Source: JABMRP01 sp964444795 (GTDB lineage Bacteria > Planctomycetota > Planctomycetia > Pirellulales > Thermoguttaceae). Taken from it: a stretch of DNA of 63,512 bases. Shown one piece after another: positions 61,027-63,512 of this stretch (the stretch's first letter is position 1; every line of letters begins with the position of its first letter). The notes beneath the pieces are model-generated. The model was not told the DNA's origin and searched no databases. It was given only the letters and a program-made list of their open reading frames with translations. Location of the stretch: assembly GCA_964444795.1 (NCBI GenBank), contig CAYUIQ010000014.1, forward strand, positions 1 to 63,512, in the 5' to 3' direction. A program made the translations under genes and the position numbers.

Positions 61027-63224
61027 CACGCTTCAATCTGGTCGGCACGGCCGGCGAAAGAGGGGCCAGGGTGCTTCCGTGTCGAATTGAATCTTGCACG
61101 CCGGAAGGCGCGGACATTCTGTGCCATTTCGAGGCTCAGACCGAGTTTCTTCAGTCGATTGAATTGGCTCGCAGTCGAGCGGCCGACTTCCTCGAATTCT
61201 TGGGAGTGGCCTCGCAGGCGGGGGCTCTGCGAAACCGTGCCTTCGACTTCCACGTCGACGATCCCTTCTTCGCGGGGTCACTCGAACAGGCCAGTTACGG
61301 CCTGAGCCTGGCCGCAGCATTCGTCTGCGAGTCCCTGGGAGTCGAGTGCGTAAATGACATATTCGTGGCGACCGGAGTCCTGTCGAGAGACACGCCAAAC
61401 GACGTCTGCCCTGTCGACGGCTCCTCGCTACGGCAGAAGATCGAGGCTTGCCGGACTGCCGGGTTTCATCTTCTGTGTCCGCCTGGCCAATCGGCACACG
61501 AAGAGTATGCAACGTCTCTCTCGGCCGAAAACTCGTTCGTGTCGGCAATATGCCTGCTCGGCGGCACGTCTCTGCTGCAGGCAATTGCAGAGCGCCTTCC
61601 TGACGACCGGCCCGCCTGCCAGATGCTTGCAGTGTACTGCCGCGCGCACGTCGAAGTCATGCAGTTCCCTCACGATCTGTCTGCCCTGCAACCGCTCTGC
61701 CACCGCCTGACTCGATGCGACGATCCAGACACCAGGCTGTCTGCGCTCTTGAGTCTTGCCGGCCTGAGCAGAATCACGAAACTGCCTTCCGAATCGGAGC
61801 GCATATTGTATTGCATCGTTGAAACGTCTGCCGAAGAACGTGAATTCGACAGAGCTTTGGCGAGGGTATTGGAGGACGTGTTTCAGTTGGGGGTCGACGA
61901 GTCACGTCAGGATGCGTTCCATGTGGTGGCCTACCTGTTGCACGCCGTTGCGACGCTCTACGCCGACCAGCGGTTCTTGGACCGGCTGTCGCCGGTAGGG
62001 GAGTTCTTCCGCAAGATTCTGGACAGGGCGGATCCCTCGCAAAGCGGGCAACCCGAGATGCTCGTCGTTTGGGTATTGCAGGACTGTGGTGTCCGATTCG
62101 ATTTGTCCGACGTTAATGGCCTCTTGGCGCGCATAGCGAACCTCCGCGAACAACCCGTGTTCCATGAGCTACTCGTCAGGCACGATGGAGACGGGGCATT
62201 GGCCGGTATCGACTACAAGCTCGCGTTGGAGGACCCTTTCCAGCTCTTCGATCTGAATAGGGCGTATGAAAACTCCTCAAGCGGGGCAACGGTGATTGAT
62301 CTGAACCGTTACGCAGTGAAGATCAGGTGGATTGACGGTGCCGGGGTGTTTCCTCCTTCTATTGACACGCTGCATTTTCTGGGCGACATCAGTCGTCCTC
62401 TTGCCGACAGCAGCGTCCGGAATGTTGTGGACGTCGGCGCCGGGACAGGCGTGCTGGGGATTGTCGCGGCTAAGAGCAATCCGAACGTCGAGAGCGTCGA
62501 CTTCATCGACACCTATCCTCTTACGAGTGATGTCTGTTGTAACAACATCCAGGTTAATTGGCCGAAGCACAGGAAGCACGAGCGCGCCGCGGGAGACGAA
62601 CAGAGCCAACCGCCGCAGTTCTCGGAGTCGCCATGGTTCGATGCCGAAGACAGGGGCCGGACCATAGCGATGCGTTTTCACGCGGCCCCTGCGGAGAGTG
62701 TGCTGATGACGCTCGTAGCGGCCCAACCAACGGGACGCTTCTCGCTGGCGATTGCTGCACCGCCGTACGTCCCGATCCACGAACCACTTCCGATCACGCT
62801 CTGGCAGGCAACATCCGGTACGGGGCTCTTGCGATGGCTTGTCGAGAACGGCGGGCACTTCACGGATCGACTGCTGATTTCGTTTGGCGAGATCGCAAAG
62901 CGGGAGTTCGATGCCGCTCTCGACACGGCGAAGGACCAGTGGGAGGTGCCGTACAAGGCGCTGGGCAGGCATGTTGTCGCCTTTCGCATTCCCCGCCTTA
63001 TCGACTTGCTGGAGAGAGAAGATCGCTATCCTGGTTGGAGAGAGAGGCTCTTGGAAGGGCCGCTTTCGAGCGTTTGCCGCACCGATGACGAGGACGAGTT
63101 CCGCGAATGGCGAAAGTCGGCTCCCGAGGAATTCCAGGATTGGTACGAAAATCGCCGCGGCTCGGCGGAGACGATCCCGCACTTCCTACACGTGACCACT
63201 TCATATCTTCTGACGTACAAGTGA
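61023..63224 (+). CDS. Fusion of Lon-like protease domain and class I methyltransferase
   Basis: Predicted 733-residue protein. Residues about 1-165 resemble the Lon (S16) proteolytic domain: EQASYGLSLAAAFVCESLGV aligns with the GPSAG serine block (S91), DIFVATGVL and VDGSSLRQKIEACRTAGFHL with the VTGxI and GGxxEKxxAA blocks (K139). A helical linker (about 180-450) follows. Residues about 460-620 form a SAM-dependent methyltransferase: VVDVGAGTGVLGIVAAK (motif I) and APPY at 579-582 (motif IV, compare NPPY). No ATPase domain is present, unlike true Lon. The last about 100 residues are helical. Protein cleavage and methylation by one chain would be unusual. Confidence 0.75.
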   Translation: MTRFNLVGTAGERGARVLPCRIESCTPEGADILCHFEAQTEFLQSIELARSRAADFLEFLGVASQAGALRNRAFDFHVDDPFFAGSLEQASYGLSLAAAFVCESLGVECVNDIFVATGVLSRDTPNDVCPVDGSSLRQKIEACRTAGFHLLCPPGQSAHEEYATSLSAENSFVSAICLLGGTSLLQAIAERLPDDRPACQMLAVYCRAHVEVMQFPHDLSALQPLCHRLTRCDDPDTRLSALLSLAGLSRITKLPSESERILYCIVETSAEEREFDRALARVLEDVFQLGVDESRQDAFHVVAYLLHAVATLYADQRFLDRLSPVGEFFRKILDRADPSQSGQPEMLVVWVLQDCGVRFDLSDVNGLLARIANLREQPVFHELLVRHDGDGALAGIDYKLALEDPFQLFDLNRAYENSSSGATVIDLNRYAVKIRWIDGAGVFPPSIDTLHFLGDISRPLADSSVRNVVDVGAGTGVLGIVAAKSNPNVESVDFIDTYPLTSDVCCNNIQVNWPKHRKHERAAGDEQSQPPQFSESPWFDAEDRGRTIAMRFHAAPAESVLMTLVAAQPTGRFSLAIAAPPYVPIHEPLPITLWQATSGTGLLRWLVENGGHFTDRLLISFGEIAKREFDAALDTAKDQWEVPYKALGRHVVAFRIPRLIDLLEREDRYPGWRERLLEGPLSSVCRTDDEDEFREWRKSAPEEFQDWYENRRGSAETIPHFLHVTTSYLLTYK

Positions 63225-63512
63225 CCTCCACGTCCTCCGCCGAATCGTCATATGCTGTGGCACGAGCAGCAACGCACGCTAGAAAGACGCTACCGAAGCT
63301 CAGAACGGGCCAAACGCGCCCCATGACATCCTTCCGATTCCTCCGGTGTTGGTTCATTTGACATCCCAAAGGGTACGCGTGTGCATACTCAGGAGGTCTT
63401 CGGTAAGCCGCCAGCTGGTAGTGTCGTGCGGCTGTAACAGCGTAGTAACGGGCCGCCGGTCTGGAGATAGGCGTCCAAAACGGACCGGGGGCGGCGCCGA
63501 ATTTGGACCCAC
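63225..63512. other. Terminal non-coding stretch
   Basis: No credible gene or strong hairpin is seen between the methyltransferase stop and the window end. A convincing terminator for the operon was not found. Confidence 0.45.

Noticed and set aside
54265..63224. Restriction-modification system (nuclease plus methyltransferase)
   Set aside because: The nuclease and the methyltransferase are in divergent operons about 6 kb apart; the methyltransferase is fused to a Lon-like domain, and no specificity or helicase subunit is present.

Overview
The window reads as chromosomal DNA of a planctomycete, most likely in or near the Pirellulales. It is GC-rich. It carries formylglycine-type sulfatases, Tat-exported Gfo/Idh/MocA oxidoreductases, large secreted cytochrome/beta-propeller proteins, a DUF1559-type pseudopilin with the H-X9-DG signature, an N-terminal LEPxxARRMLS surface motif, an SHD1-like domain and many short intergenic palindromes. 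No rRNA, tRNA or CRISPR array was recognised. A 10-N gap lies at 35768-35777.

Positions 1-47366 look like an ordinary planctomycete chromosome. Most products carry export signals and suit polysaccharide breakdown: a GH16 hydrolase, a polysaccharide deacetylase, a GH67-like/malectin protein, two sulfatases, an alpha/beta-SGNH double hydrolase, and three Gfo/Idh/MocA oxidoreductases. Alongside these are haem-binding propeller proteins (2183-6466, 17300-19144, 29957-32470). A three-gene metal-efflux-like operon (9155-14666) encodes an RND adaptor, an RND pump with an extra porter-domain insertion, and a lipoprotein with a His/Asp tail. A very large protease with several beta-propellers (35456-40194) is broken by the gap. 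Several families of intergenic palindromes recur, and one pair brackets an oxidoreductase gene and supplies its stop codon.

Positions 47400-58834 form an accessory island. It starts with a tyrosine recombinase whose box-II arginine is replaced by cysteine. A leftward gene series follows: HTH/excisionase-like protein, small proteins, a YggT-like membrane protein, a vWA protein, a lidless Hsp70, a fusion of a degenerate PP2C-like domain with a GrpE-like domain, a small membrane protein, a PD-(D/E)XK-like nuclease, a winged-helix protein, a HerA/VirD4-like ATPase, a Cys-rich zinc-binding protein, a tiny membrane protein, a ParB-like protein and an unknown. Several genes overlap or lie very close and have strong GGAG-type ribosome binding sites, so they probably form operons.

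Positions 59152-63224 hold a divergent rightward operon: an ECF-like sigma factor, two unknown small proteins, and a 733-residue protein combining a Lon-like Ser/Lys protease domain with a class I methyltransferase domain. The best candidates for undescribed systems are the vWA/Hsp70/pseudo-PP2C-GrpE module and the sigma factor/Lon-like-methyltransferase operon. Both interpretations rest on motif reading and are not proven.
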